From Gemmatimonadota bacterium (GTDB taxonomy: Bacteria; Gemmatimonadota; Gemmatimonadetes; Gemmatimonadales; Gemmatimonadaceae), in NCBI GenBank assembly GCA_031127185.1, contig JARIET010000117.1:1-8348 (forward strand): a stretch of DNA of 8,348 bases, written 5' to 3'. A model generated the notes under the pieces. The model had not been told where the DNA came from. It saw only the letters and a list, made by a program, of their open reading frames with translations, and ran no database searches. The position numbers were made by a program, and so were the translations under genes. Shown here in pieces: positions 1 through 6,660 of this stretch; within the stretch, counting starts at the first letter, position 1; each line of letters starts with the position of its first letter.

Positions 1-49
1 TGCTCTTGTCGCACCCTGACCACCCGCATCTGACCCGAAACCCCGGACA
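1..49 (+). repeat. Left terminal inverted repeat and inner box
   Basis: TGCTCTTGTC at 1-10, CTGACC at 16-21 and CTGACCC at 30-36 precede the box AACCCCGGACA at 39-49. These match, with substitutions and an offset of about 10 bp, the complement of 3508-3546. Repeated TGACC words suggest more than one recombinase binding site per end. The match is imperfect, so the exact tip is inferred. Confidence 0.6.
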
Positions 50-87
50 CTCCCGTTCGGTCTCGGCGACGGCGGGGCGAGGTCAGG

Positions 88-1413
88 ATGAGCGCGAACG
101 TGACGATGCGCCGGTACACGCCGGACGAGAAGGCGAAGGCGACCGCGAGGTCGATGGAGGTCGGCTACCGGGCGGTGAGCAAGGAGACGGGCATCCCATG
201 GGGGACGCTGTCCTGCTGGGTGTTCAAGGCACGTCAGAAGGCGGGCGGTGCGGTGGCCGCGGTGGAGCCGGCGACGTCATCCGCCCCGACCGTGCCGCAC
301 GCCCCCGTGTCGGTTGCCGCACCGGCGGCGGCACCCGTCCCCACGCCGGCAGCGGTGGTCGCACTCGCACCTCGCCCAACGGCCCGCGCCCGGGTCGCGA
401 AGGTCTACACGCCGTCGCAGATCGCGCAGGCGCTGGAGCGCGTCGCTGCGATCGGCGTTCGACCTGCGGCCACCCAGCTGGGGATCTCGCGCAACGCGCT
501 GCGCGATTGGGAGCGCAAGGTGGCGAAGGCCGCCAAGGGCGAGGGCACGTCGCCGACCAGCGGCCCGGACCCGAAGACCATCGAGGAGCGGCGCGACGCC
601 TCGATCCTCGCTGAGTGGCGCAAGCAGCAGGGGCTCGGGCCGGCGCAGATCAAGAACCAGCTCCGGCGCGCCGGCATCAAGGTCTCCGTGCATACCGTCC
701 GCAGGGTGATGGAGGACGCCGGCTACCGCCCACCCAAGGTGGAACGCCGGGAACACAACGAGAACTACGAGGCCATCCGTCCTGGCCAGCTCTGGCACAT
801 GGACTTCCTGCACCGCTACATCCACGGCCAGAACACGTTCATGCTCGCCCTCATCGACGACTACTCCAGGTTCGTGACCGGTTGGGCGCTCGACGACGCG
901 GAGCGCGCGGACGCTGTGATCACCGCGTTCGAGGGGGCGGTCCGCCGATATGGCAAGCCAGAAGCCGTGATGAGCGACGGCGGCTCGGCGTTCTGGGCCT
1001 GGAAGGGCTCGAGCCGGTTCACGCGCATCCTCGAGGAGTACGGCGTGGACCAGCTGATCGCGACGGTGCCTCAGCTCAACGGGAAGAGTGAAGTCTTCAA
1101 CGCGAACATCCAGAAAGAGCTGTTCAATCGCGTGCAGTTCGCGGACGTGGCGGACCTCCGTCGGCACCTCGGGCCCCACTTCCACTGGTACAACCACCAC
1201 CGGACGCACCACGCGCTCGGCGGCCTGCTCGTTCCGGCCGACCGCTTCTATGGGCGGGTGGACGAGGTCATGGCGCGCATCGAGGCCGGCGGCGGCGTGC
1301 CCGATGCGCTCGACCTGACGCTCCGAACGCTCGATCTCTTCCGGGTCGTCTCCCATAGGGGGAAGCCGGAGATCTGGCTGATGGGCCGGAAGATCTTCGA
1401 CGCGAAGGAGTAG
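88..1413 (+). CDS. DDE integrase-core transposase with two YTP-type helix-turn-helix domains (first transposon gene)
   Basis: A 441-residue recombinase of the retroviral-integrase (rve/RNase H) superfamily, expected to cut and join the transposon ends. Residues 10-48 and 107-144 are two similar helix-turn-helix units, both opening with YTP, joined by an Ala/Pro-rich linker (about 53-100). Residues 170-213 look like the HTH_21-type helices that precede the catalytic core in IS3/IS481-like enzymes. The core shows WHMDF (D239), MSDGG (D297) and NGKSE (E335), a full DDE triad with usual spacing. The C-terminal region (about 405-440) looks like the small beta domain that follows many such cores. 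The start is supported by GAGG at 79-82, five bases before ATG. The reading frame is intact and could be active. It lies 63 bp upstream of a second, different DDE gene, so the two are probably co-transcribed. The superfamily call is firm; the exact IS family is not known to me. Confidence 0.9.
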   Translation: MSANVTMRRYTPDEKAKATARSMEVGYRAVSKETGIPWGTLSCWVFKARQKAGGAVAAVEPATSSAPTVPHAPVSVAAPAAAPVPTPAAVVALAPRPTARARVAKVYTPSQIAQALERVAAIGVRPAATQLGISRNALRDWERKVAKAAKGEGTSPTSGPDPKTIEERRDASILAEWRKQQGLGPAQIKNQLRRAGIKVSVHTVRRVMEDAGYRPPKVERREHNENYEAIRPGQLWHMDFLHRYIHGQNTFMLALIDDYSRFVTGWALDDAERADAVITAFEGAVRRYGKPEAVMSDGGSAFWAWKGSSRFTRILEEYGVDQLIATVPQLNGKSEVFNANIQKELFNRVQFADVADLRRHLGPHFHWYNHHRTHHALGGLLVPADRFYGRVDEVMARIEAGGGVPDALDLTLRTLDLFRVVSHRGKPEIWLMGRKIFDAKE

Positions 1414-1415
1414 TC

Positions 1416-1476
1416 GGCGGGCCGGATTCGTGGGACTGGGAAGTACCACCAACTCAATCCTGAACCCAGGCCCGCC
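1416..1476 (+). promoter_or_regulatory. Inverted repeat spanning the gap between the two transposase genes
   Basis: GGCGGGCC at 1416-1423 is exactly complementary to GGCCCGCC at 1469-1476, whose last base touches the ATG at 1477. Inside it GGATT (1424-1428) pairs with AATCC (1456-1460), with an asymmetric bulge before the outer arm closes. In mRNA this could fold the ribosome-binding region of the second gene (CCCAGG before the ATG) into a stem. That would tie translation of the second recombinase to passage of ribosomes through the first. The pairing is seen; the regulatory role is inferred. Confidence 0.5.
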
Positions 1477-3333
1477 ATGCTCCCCGTACCCGCGGAGGAG
1501 CCCGTTGTCTCCCCCATTCTGACAGCCGGGCTCCTTCTTGCCGCGATTCCGTCGTTGACGGCGCTCGGGCTTGCCCGCCCGAGCGCCGTCGAGGTCCTCG
1601 ACGCGACAGGCGCCTCGAAGACGCGCGCCTACGAGATCCGCGCCGAGATCCTCACCATCCTGCCCGGCCTTCTGCGGTCCCCAGGCCGCCCGCCCGACGC
1701 CCCGCTCCTGGCCGCCGACACCGGCCCGATCTCCCGCGAGATCCTTGCCTTCCTGATGGGCCACCCGGGTGCGGCGATGACGACGGCCAGCCGCCACACC
1801 TACAGCGACGGGTTCCGCCACCGCGTCATCGAGCTCGCCGAGCAGCACGTCCAGGTCGGCATCGCGCAGCTCGCGGAAGCCGTCGGCGTGCCCGTCGCAA
1901 CGGTGCAGGACTGGCTGCTTTCCGTGCCCGCACCGGCCCCGCCGTGCCCGACCAGGCCCGCAGACGAAGACGAACCCACCCAGGCCAGGATCGCCTCTGT
2001 CCTGGCCGCGTGGCGGCGCTGGGACGGCGGGTTCTCCGCCTTCTGCGTCTTCGTCCGCACCGAGCTGGCCATCCCCTACGGGGACACGCTCATCCGACGC
2101 ATCCTCAACGTACACGCTGGGCGGCGGACGAAGCGGCGATCCGGTCGGTCGCCCGACGAAAAGGCAACGCGGAACGCGCTCCTTTCGTTCTTCCCAGGCG
2201 CGCAGTGGTTCGAGGACGGCTCGCCGATCGACATCACGCTCAACGGCCGGAGGTTCACCTTCAACTGGGAGCTGGCCGTGGACGGGTTCTCGGGTGCCGT
2301 CGTCGGCTGCTCGGTCCGCCCCGAGGAGGACGCCGCTGCCGTGATCGCGGCGTTCGAGGACGGCGTGACGACCACTGGAGCCGCGCCCATCGCGCTGAAC
2401 ACCGACAACTACGCGGCCAACCACGCGCCCGAGGTCGCCGAGTCGCTCGGCGACACCCTCCACATCCGCACGACGCTCGGCCGGCCGCAGACCGATGCCC
2501 CGGTCGAGGGCGCGTTCGGCCTCTTTCGCCAGACGGCACCACCCCTTGTGGTCTGCGGAGCCAACGAGGAGCAGCTCGCCCGCGCAGTGCTCGCCGTGTT
2601 CCTGACGATCTGGTGCCGGGCAACGAACCATCGCCCCCGCAACGACCGCCGCGGCCGAAGCCGCGTCCAACTGTACGCCGACGAGCAACCTACCGACGAG
2701 CAGATCGCGGCGGCTAAGGCAGCGTTGGAGGAGCGGAGGCGGCTCCAGGAGCTGGCGTTCCGCACCCGCCAAGCCAGGCTCGACCCCGTCGTCCGCGCCC
2801 TGCTCGACGAGGTCTTCGACCGCCTCGGCTTCGAGGACCCGACCGGCAACGTGAAGGACGCCATCGCCCGGTACCCCTACAACGCCGTCGTCGCCGGCAT
2901 CGCCACCTTCGAAGGCAAGCGGGAAGCTGGCACGTTGCCCACGAACGTGGGTCCCCGGTACCTGCTCGGCATCGTCCGGCAGATCAGCGAGCGCGACGAA
3001 GGACTCGCCATCGCGGAGCACCTCTGGCGGCTGCGCCTGGCCACCCAGGACGCGGCGCTGGTCGGCCTGGATGATGCCCGCTGCGCCGTCGTCGGCACGC
3101 CTGGCGAGCAGCTCCGGACGTTCATCGACCGCGCGCTCGCCGCGGAGGGACCGCTGGTACGCAGCTTCTGGCTGACGGCGCTCGCGGACTTGCTCCAAGC
3201 TGCGCCAGAAAGCCAGCGGCACGCCCTGTTCGTGAGCGCATCCCGGCGGATTGAGGGCACGTTCCGTGTGGACCGGCTCGACCGCCAGGCCGCGGTCCGA
3301 TTTCTCGCCGAGCATGTCGTCCAGGTCGCCTGA
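1477..3333 (+). CDS. Second DDE recombinase of the transposon, 618 aa, with large C-terminal domain
   Basis: A second integrase-fold recombinase, clearly different from its neighbour. Residues about 30-62 and 108-149 look like helix-turn-helix units; the latter (YSDGFRHRVIELAE, then VGVPVATVQDW) resembles the YTP-type units of the first gene. The catalytic core carries QWFEDGSPI (D247), ALNTDN (D310) and APVEGAFG (E344). D310 and E344 are 33 residues apart, as in DDE(~35) enzymes. After the core comes a charged helical stretch (405-435) and about 180 residues of all-helical sequence with no family I recognise, so the protein is longer than a simple IS transposase. The ATG at 1477 is preceded by only a weak CAGG. 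A stronger GGAGGAG at 1495-1501 lies inside the frame without a good start after it. It may act with the first protein as a two-component transposase or control target choice; this is inference. Confidence 0.85.
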   Translation: MLPVPAEEPVVSPILTAGLLLAAIPSLTALGLARPSAVEVLDATGASKTRAYEIRAEILTILPGLLRSPGRPPDAPLLAADTGPISREILAFLMGHPGAAMTTASRHTYSDGFRHRVIELAEQHVQVGIAQLAEAVGVPVATVQDWLLSVPAPAPPCPTRPADEDEPTQARIASVLAAWRRWDGGFSAFCVFVRTELAIPYGDTLIRRILNVHAGRRTKRRSGRSPDEKATRNALLSFFPGAQWFEDGSPIDITLNGRRFTFNWELAVDGFSGAVVGCSVRPEEDAAAVIAAFEDGVTTTGAAPIALNTDNYAANHAPEVAESLGDTLHIRTTLGRPQTDAPVEGAFGLFRQTAPPLVVCGANEEQLARAVLAVFLTIWCRATNHRPRNDRRGRSRVQLYADEQPTDEQIAAAKAALEERRRLQELAFRTRQARLDPVVRALLDEVFDRLGFEDPTGNVKDAIARYPYNAVVAGIATFEGKREAGTLPTNVGPRYLLGIVRQISERDEGLAIAEHLWRLRLATQDAALVGLDDARCAVVGTPGEQLRTFIDRALAAEGPLVRSFWLTALADLLQAAPESQRHALFVSASRRIEGTFRVDRLDRQAAVRFLAEHVVQVA

Positions 3334-3353
3334 GCTGCGCGCCAAAAGGCACG

Positions 3354-3372
3354 GCTGGCCGGTTCAGCCAGC
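3354..3372 (+). terminator. Hairpin after the second transposase gene
   Basis: GCTGGC (3354-3359) and GCCAGC (3367-3372) form a perfect six-base stem with a seven-base loop, 20 bases after the stop codon. No T-run follows, so it is not a classical intrinsic terminator. It may stabilise the 3' end or be part of the subterminal binding region. Confidence 0.25.
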
Positions 3373-3490
3373 GATGAGGATCGAGAATGTTGCGGCTTGG
3401 TGCCGGGGCCAAGTTGGGTCACCGAGCTGCAACCCAGTCACGGTGCGGATCCCTGCGGTGGTCGACCCCTGACCCAGGCGACCGACCCGG

Positions 3491-4540
3491 CTACGCCGCC
3501 GCGAGGTTGTCCGGGGTTGTGGATGGGTCACGGGTTGACATGCGCAGGTACTCGTCGCCATCACGATTGAATTTCATGGGTTTGCAGGTGATTCCCGCGT
3601 CCGAAAACTGCTTCACGACCCAGCGCTCGAACGCGGGACCCTTGTACTTGACCTGTGCGCCCCCCGAACTGATCGCCGAGAGGACGATGCGCGGGATGTG
3701 AGCGTTCCAGAGCGCCGGGGCGAAAATCCACCACTGACCGTCGGCGCGGATCATCGGGGCGTCGAAGAGATCGGTGCTGCCCTTTCCGAAGGTAATGTTC
3801 TCGACGAACCGTCGAGCCGATACCTCCAGAATTCCCGCCGAGGCCAGGAGCGCGAGCCCCTCGGCATGCTTCCAAGCTACCAGAGGCCCATCATCCCGGC
3901 GCTCCTTCGTGAACTCCTGGAGCACCGCAAAGCACCTCACCCACTCGACCAGGGTCAGCCCGAGGTACGGGGCCGGATCGGCGGTGACAGGGACGAAGAG
4001 CGTCTCCGTTATTGCGAGGACGGCGTACGCCTCCATTTCGCTCACGAATGCCGTTGGCGGCAGCGGGACAGGCCCGTCTGCGAGGCGCTTGACCCTATGG
4101 GCGACGGCGCCCGATACGACCACGTCGACGTAGAATCGCTCGTGCATCCTTCTCATTCTCTCCGATGCGACCAGAAATCTGAGGTGCGGTCGCACGTCGG
4201 GGGAGAGACGAAAGACGATCATCTCCTTCGCGCCTTCTGGGGTGTTCACCGACTCGTTGCTGCTGACCAGGTGCCCTCCGAAGGTCCGGAGCGCGCCCTC
4301 GCCCCGCTCCCAAAGGCCCCACGCTGCTCCGAGCAGAAATATGTCCGAGGCGGCTGCCACTTGGTCGGGACCACTTTGCGTACATGTCGGCAGGACAATT
4401 TCATCGCCATCGAACCAAGCATGTTCGTGCGCCAACATCTTGATGGTGCTTCCGAGAATCTCGACGATTCCGCTGGTGTACTCATCGGGGTTGATGGACC
4501 TGCCGTCTACTTCAAGGGCAATCGTCAGGGGGTCGAACAA
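3491..4540 (-). pseudogene. PD-(D/E)XK-like nuclease gene truncated by the transposon
   Basis: An open frame of 349 codons if the TTG at 4540 is used. No ATG occurs before residue 35, and the N-terminal pattern LTIALEVDGRSI looks like a natural beginning. The TTG overlaps the activator's stop by 16 bases, implying coupled translation. Residues 1-290 are a mixed alpha/beta region I cannot name. Residues 299-331 (KYKGPAFERWVVKQF, later DGDEY) resemble the first helix and strand of PD-(D/E)XK/NERD-like nuclease domains, where an acidic residue and an E-x-K strand should follow. Instead the host-like sequence stops at Tyr331, and the remaining 18 residues are read from the transposon's right end. 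The catalytic half is therefore missing and the product is probably inactive. Codon choice is more AT-tolerant than its neighbours (ATA and TTT codons, A/T runs), suggesting a foreign origin. The nuclease identity is moderate confidence and rests on family patterns. Confidence 0.6.
3508..3546 (-). repeat. Right terminal inverted repeat and inner box
   Basis: Read on the minus strand from 3546: TGCGCATGTC, then GTGACCC, then the box AACCCCGGACA ending at 3508. It mirrors the left end. A further GGGTCA at 3416-3421 repeats the TGACCC word deeper in the element. The inserted end supplies the last 18 codons and stop (TAG at 3493-3491) of the broken minus-strand gene. Confidence 0.6.
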
Positions 4541-5697
4541 TCGCGCTCTGGCAGACCCAGCCGTTCGACAACGCCTTGCCGGTTCACTCGCCCCTCGGCT
4601 CGAACGAGCGCGAGGATCAAGTCCCAGCGTGGGTCCGCCGTCGAAGCTGGCGCCGGCAGAGCGACGGTTGCTGCCGTGGAGTATTTCCGCCCCTTCGTCG
4701 TCCCCGTCGCCGCGACCTTGCCGCCGGCTACCAGCCCCGTCACCACCCTCCACGCCGTCGTCCGCGGCACGCGCAGCGCCACCATGATCTGCCCCATCGT
4801 GACCTCGCCCGCGCTCCCGATGAGCGTGAGCAGCCGCTCGTCCACGCTCGCTTCGGCAGCCGGCGCGACCGGCAACGCCGCCCGAATGTCCGCGCCGGTG
4901 ATCGTCCGCCCATCCCCGAGCACGGCCGCACGGGCGAGCACGGCCTGGAGCTCACGCACGTTCCCCTTCCACTCGTGGCCGCGAAGGGCAGCCCCAGCAC
5001 TCCGGGCCAGCGAACGGCGGCCGATCCCCGGCTGGCGGACGAAGCCATCAACGACGTGTCGAGCGAGGAGCAGCACATCGTCCCCGCGCTCCCGGAGCGG
5101 CGGAAGCGCCAGCTCGAACACCGCGAGTCGGTAGAGCAGGTCCTCGCGAAACGCGCCGTCCGCTACGCGCGCCCGAAGGTCCCGCCAGGTGGCTGCCACG
5201 ACGCGCACGTCCACCTTGATGACCTGCCGTCCGCCGAGCGGGCGGATCTCCTTCTCCTGGAGCAACCGTAGGAGCTTCGCCTGCACCTCCATCGTGAGCT
5301 CGCCGATCTCGTCGAGGAAGAGGGTGCCCCCGTTGGCGTCGAGCACGAGCCCGCGCTTGTCGCCCACGGCGCCCGTGAACGCGCCGCGGGCATGCCCGAA
5401 CAGCTCGGACTCCACCAGCTCGGGGGGGAGGCTGGCGCAGTTCACGACCACGAACGCGCCCTTGCGCCCGCTCATGTCGTGGAGCCGCCGCGCGAGCCCC
5501 TCCTTGCCGGTGCCCGTCTCGCCGGTGACCAGCACGCTCATGGCGGTCGGGGCGATGCGGTCGGCTGCGGCGAGCACCCGCCGCAGCCCGGGGCACTGCC
5601 CGACGATCGCAGGTTCGCCGCGCACCGAGTCCGGGCGACGCGCGGTCGTCGCCCGCTCGGGCGTGGGGCAGGGGGTGGTGGTGGCGGAGCCGTCCAT
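4525..5697 (-). CDS. Sigma-54-dependent AAA+ activator without sensor domain, winged-helix C-terminus
   Basis: A 390-residue bacterial enhancer-binding protein that would remodel sigma-54 RNA polymerase by ATP hydrolysis. The AAA+ core shows Walker A GETGTGKE (59-66), switch Asn86 in VNCASL, an intact GAFTGA loop (105-110) that contacts sigma-54, and Walker B TLFLDE (125-130). It also has arginine fingers in FREDLLYRL (R183, R190) and sensor II in WKGNVREL. The sensor I position reads AATWRDL, with Trp171 where Asn is usual. Only about 30 residues precede the core, so there is no receiver, GAF, PAS or FHA domain; it is PspF-like in layout. The C-terminus lacks a Fis-type helix-turn-helix. It has a winged helix at about 285-342, and a second one starts at about 357 but ends abruptly after GLPER, as if shortened. 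The start codon lies inside a 29-bp block repeated at 6321-6349. It overlaps the nuclease-like gene by 16 bases. Confidence 0.88.
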   Translation of the reverse strand: MDGSATTTPCPTPERATTARRPDSVRGEPAIVGQCPGLRRVLAAADRIAPTAMSVLVTGETGTGKEGLARRLHDMSGRKGAFVVVNCASLPPELVESELFGHARGAFTGAVGDKRGLVLDANGGTLFLDEIGELTMEVQAKLLRLLQEKEIRPLGGRQVIKVDVRVVAATWRDLRARVADGAFREDLLYRLAVFELALPPLRERGDDVLLLARHVVDGFVRQPGIGRRSLARSAGAALRGHEWKGNVRELQAVLARAAVLGDGRTITGADIRAALPVAPAAEASVDERLLTLIGSAGEVTMGQIMVALRVPRTTAWRVVTGLVAGGKVAATGTTKGRKYSTAATVALPAPASTADPRWDLILALVRAEGRVNRQGVVERLGLPERDCSTP

Positions 5698-5749
5698 CGG
5701 TGCCGGTCCGGTACGTCGACCGCCTGGTCGGGACCGTCACCCGAGTGCA
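5682..5749 (-). repeat. Activator promoter/start block, copy 1
   Basis: The 29 bases at 5682-5710, covering the activator's first codons and leader, are identical to 6321-6349. A second block at 5733-5749 matches 6372-6388 at 16 of 17 positions. The 22-bp spacers between blocks have the same length in both copies but different sequence. On the minus strand the outer block carries TGACGG, a possible -35-like element about 23 bp before the inner block. Conserved boxes with a free spacer suggest a functional promoter or operator unit. Confidence 0.65.
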
Positions 5750-5932
5750 AGTCGAGGCCGGTGCCGACGACCTCGTCGCCGTGTCCCACTCCTGAAGCGC
5801 GCCGGCGGCCGCTGGCGCATCCCGTTCAGCTTCGGGCGACCTCCGAACCGTGGAGAACAAGGTGCTGCCTGCGATTTGGACCCAGTGGCCAGGCCTGCAG
5901 CCTCATCGCCGGGTGGTTACTCCCCAAGGACC

Positions 5933-6238
5933 ATGTCTCGACCAGCCTTCCACCCCCGTCGTCGAGCGCGCGTCGGATGGGTACGCCCGCGGGTTAGAGA
6001 GGCGGGCAACGACGTCGACGACGTTTATGACCCAGACGCCGACGACGGTGATGACCCCGGAAGCTGGGAGACCGTGGAGACCGAGTACGGCCAGGGCAGC
6101 TTTGGCAGCTTCCCCATCCACGTTCTTCGGGCGCCGAGCGGTGCGTACTATGTCAGGCCACAGGAGTTCGGGACGCTGGGGCCCTTCAAAACGCTCCGCG
6201 AAGCTCGACTGAAGGTCTGGGACTACCTCAGCGTGTGA
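5933..6238 (+). CDS. Small acidic protein of unknown function, 101 aa
   Basis: I do not recognise a family. The first 24 residues are basic (Arg-rich). Residues 26-51 are strongly acidic, with runs such as DADDGDDPG. The last 45 residues form a compact alpha/beta-like segment (FPIHVLRAPSGAYYVRPQEF, then GPFKTLREARLKVWDYL). The G-PF-TL-EA motif followed by a terminal helix looks like a real small folded domain, not a shadow frame. ATG at 5933 has AAGGA at 5926-5930, only two bases upstream, which is close for a ribosome-binding site. It is divergent from the activator and lies between the two copies of the repeated promoter block. The high Asp content would suit a DNA-mimic or protein-binding role, but there is no direct evidence. 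It could also start further in. Confidence 0.55.
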   Translation: MSRPAFHPRRRARVGWVRPRVREAGNDVDDVYDPDADDGDDPGSWETVETEYGQGSFGSFPIHVLRAPSGAYYVRPQEFGTLGPFKTLREARLKVWDYLSV

Positions 6239-6320
6239 TCGGCGGATCCGCGAGCTGCTTACTCGGCGCGAGCCAAGTAGACGTGGGCGCGGTCGCCGGG
6301 TCGGACCTGAGCAGGCAGCC

Positions 6321-6388
6321 TGGCGGAGCCGTCCATCGGTGCCGGTCCGATAGGCCAGCCCCTAGCCCGCAACCGTCAGCCGAGTGCA
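6321..6388 (-). repeat. Activator promoter/start block, copy 2
   Basis: Direct repeat of 5682-5749: 29 identical bases at 6321-6349, then a 22-bp spacer, then a 17-bp block with one change. The copy includes the ATG context (6336-6334), but the frame from it ends after 25 codons and does not resemble the activator beyond MDGSA. Unlike copy 1, it contains two GGCTGRC words on the minus strand (6360-6354 and 6381-6375), 21 bp apart. It may be a second minus-strand promoter running toward and antisense to the small gene at 5933-6238, or a scar of a duplication. Confidence 0.6.
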
Positions 6389-6443
6389 CGCCGACGCGGG
6401 CGTCCGATACCCGATACGACATGAGACTCTCGCCGAGCCTCCG

Positions 6444-6475
6444 CGTGATTCCACCTTTCTACCTATGGAATCACG
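6444..6475. promoter_or_regulatory. Perfect 10-bp inverted repeat (operator or hairpin)
   Basis: CGTGATTCCA (6444-6453) and TGGAATCACG (6466-6475) are exact reverse complements around a 12-base pyrimidine-rich loop. It is a stable dyad in a gene-free region with no T-run after it, so an operator or RNA hairpin fits better than a terminator. Confidence 0.5.
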
Positions 6476-6515
6476 GCATGGCGGAGCCGATGTCGACGCA
6501 TGGCGATCCAGGGGC

Positions 6516-6625
6516 GGCTGGCGCTGGCTGACGCTGGCTGACGCTGGCTGGCGACCTCCGCTCGTGGCTGGCACCCCCCCGGACGGGCTGGCACCGGGCT
6601 GACGCCGGGCTGGCGCGCGGCTGGC
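6516..6625 (+). repeat. Helically phased array of nine GGCTGRC words
   Basis: GGCTGGC or GGCTGAC begins at 6516, 6526, 6536, 6546, 6566, 6586, 6597, 6608 and 6619, all on the plus strand. Steps are 10, 10, 10, 20, 20, 11, 11 and 11 bp, so every copy faces roughly the same side of the helix. The first four are near-perfect tandem 10-mers (GGCTGRCGCT). Two more copies follow at 6692 and 6700. The spacing argues for cooperative protein binding; the binder is not known. Confidence 0.7.
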
Positions 6626-6626
6626 G

Positions 6627-6660
6627 TTTCTCGTTTTTCGATCGCGAGAAAAAACTCGCG
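6627..6660. promoter_or_regulatory. Two overlapping, mutually exclusive hairpins with A/T tracts
   Basis: TTTCTCG (6627-6633) can pair with CGAGAAA (6645-6651). The same central arm, as CGCGAG (6643-6648), pairs perfectly with CTCGCG (6655-6660) across an A6 loop. Only one can form at a time. The A/T tracts stand out in this GC-rich DNA and may also bend it next to the array. Neither hairpin has a classical trailing T-run. Confidence 0.4.

Larger units (their letters stand above)
1..3546 (+). mobile_element. Two-gene DDE transposon with TGC...GCA imperfect inverted ends
   Basis: Two tandem genes for different DDE recombinases are enclosed by related inverted ends. Reading inward, the left end starts TGCTCTTGTC and the right end (complement, from 3546) starts TGCGCATGTC, an 8 of 10 match. 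Both continue to a TGACC word and share an exact inner box AACCCCGGACA at 39-49 and at 3518-3508 on the complement. The box lies 10 bp further from the tip on the left, about one helical turn. The right boundary falls where a minus-strand nuclease-like gene loses its expected C-terminus, which supports an insertion there. No target-site duplication can be checked because the window has no sequence left of base 1. A tip at the TGTC of 7 and 3540 is a less well matched alternative. I do not recognise a named element family with two DDE genes in this arrangement. Confidence 0.72.

Noticed and set aside
277..3345. 1022-codon open frame on the minus strand
   Set aside because: Lies antisense across both transposase genes; its composition is that of a GC-bias shadow, with no domain-like pattern, and the plus-strand frames carry intact catalytic motifs.
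7..3540. Transposon tips at the TGTC words
   Set aside because: Possible, but extending six bases outward adds a TGC match at both ends and places the right boundary where the broken gene's family pattern stops.
3698..5134. 478-codon plus-strand frame
   Set aside because: Antisense to the activator and the broken gene, which have clear motifs; no family pattern.
4525..5697. Activator as a TnsC-like transposition ATPase
   Set aside because: GAFTGA and the other motifs mark it as a sigma-54 activator, and it lies outside the transposon ends.
6259..6336. 25-codon minus-strand frame starting MDGSA in copy 2 of the activator block
   Set aside because: Only the first five codons, which lie in the DNA repeat, resemble the activator; too short to call a gene or pseudogene.
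6516..6626. CRISPR array
   Set aside because: Repeat words are 7-10 bp, with no regular unique spacers of 30 bp or so.
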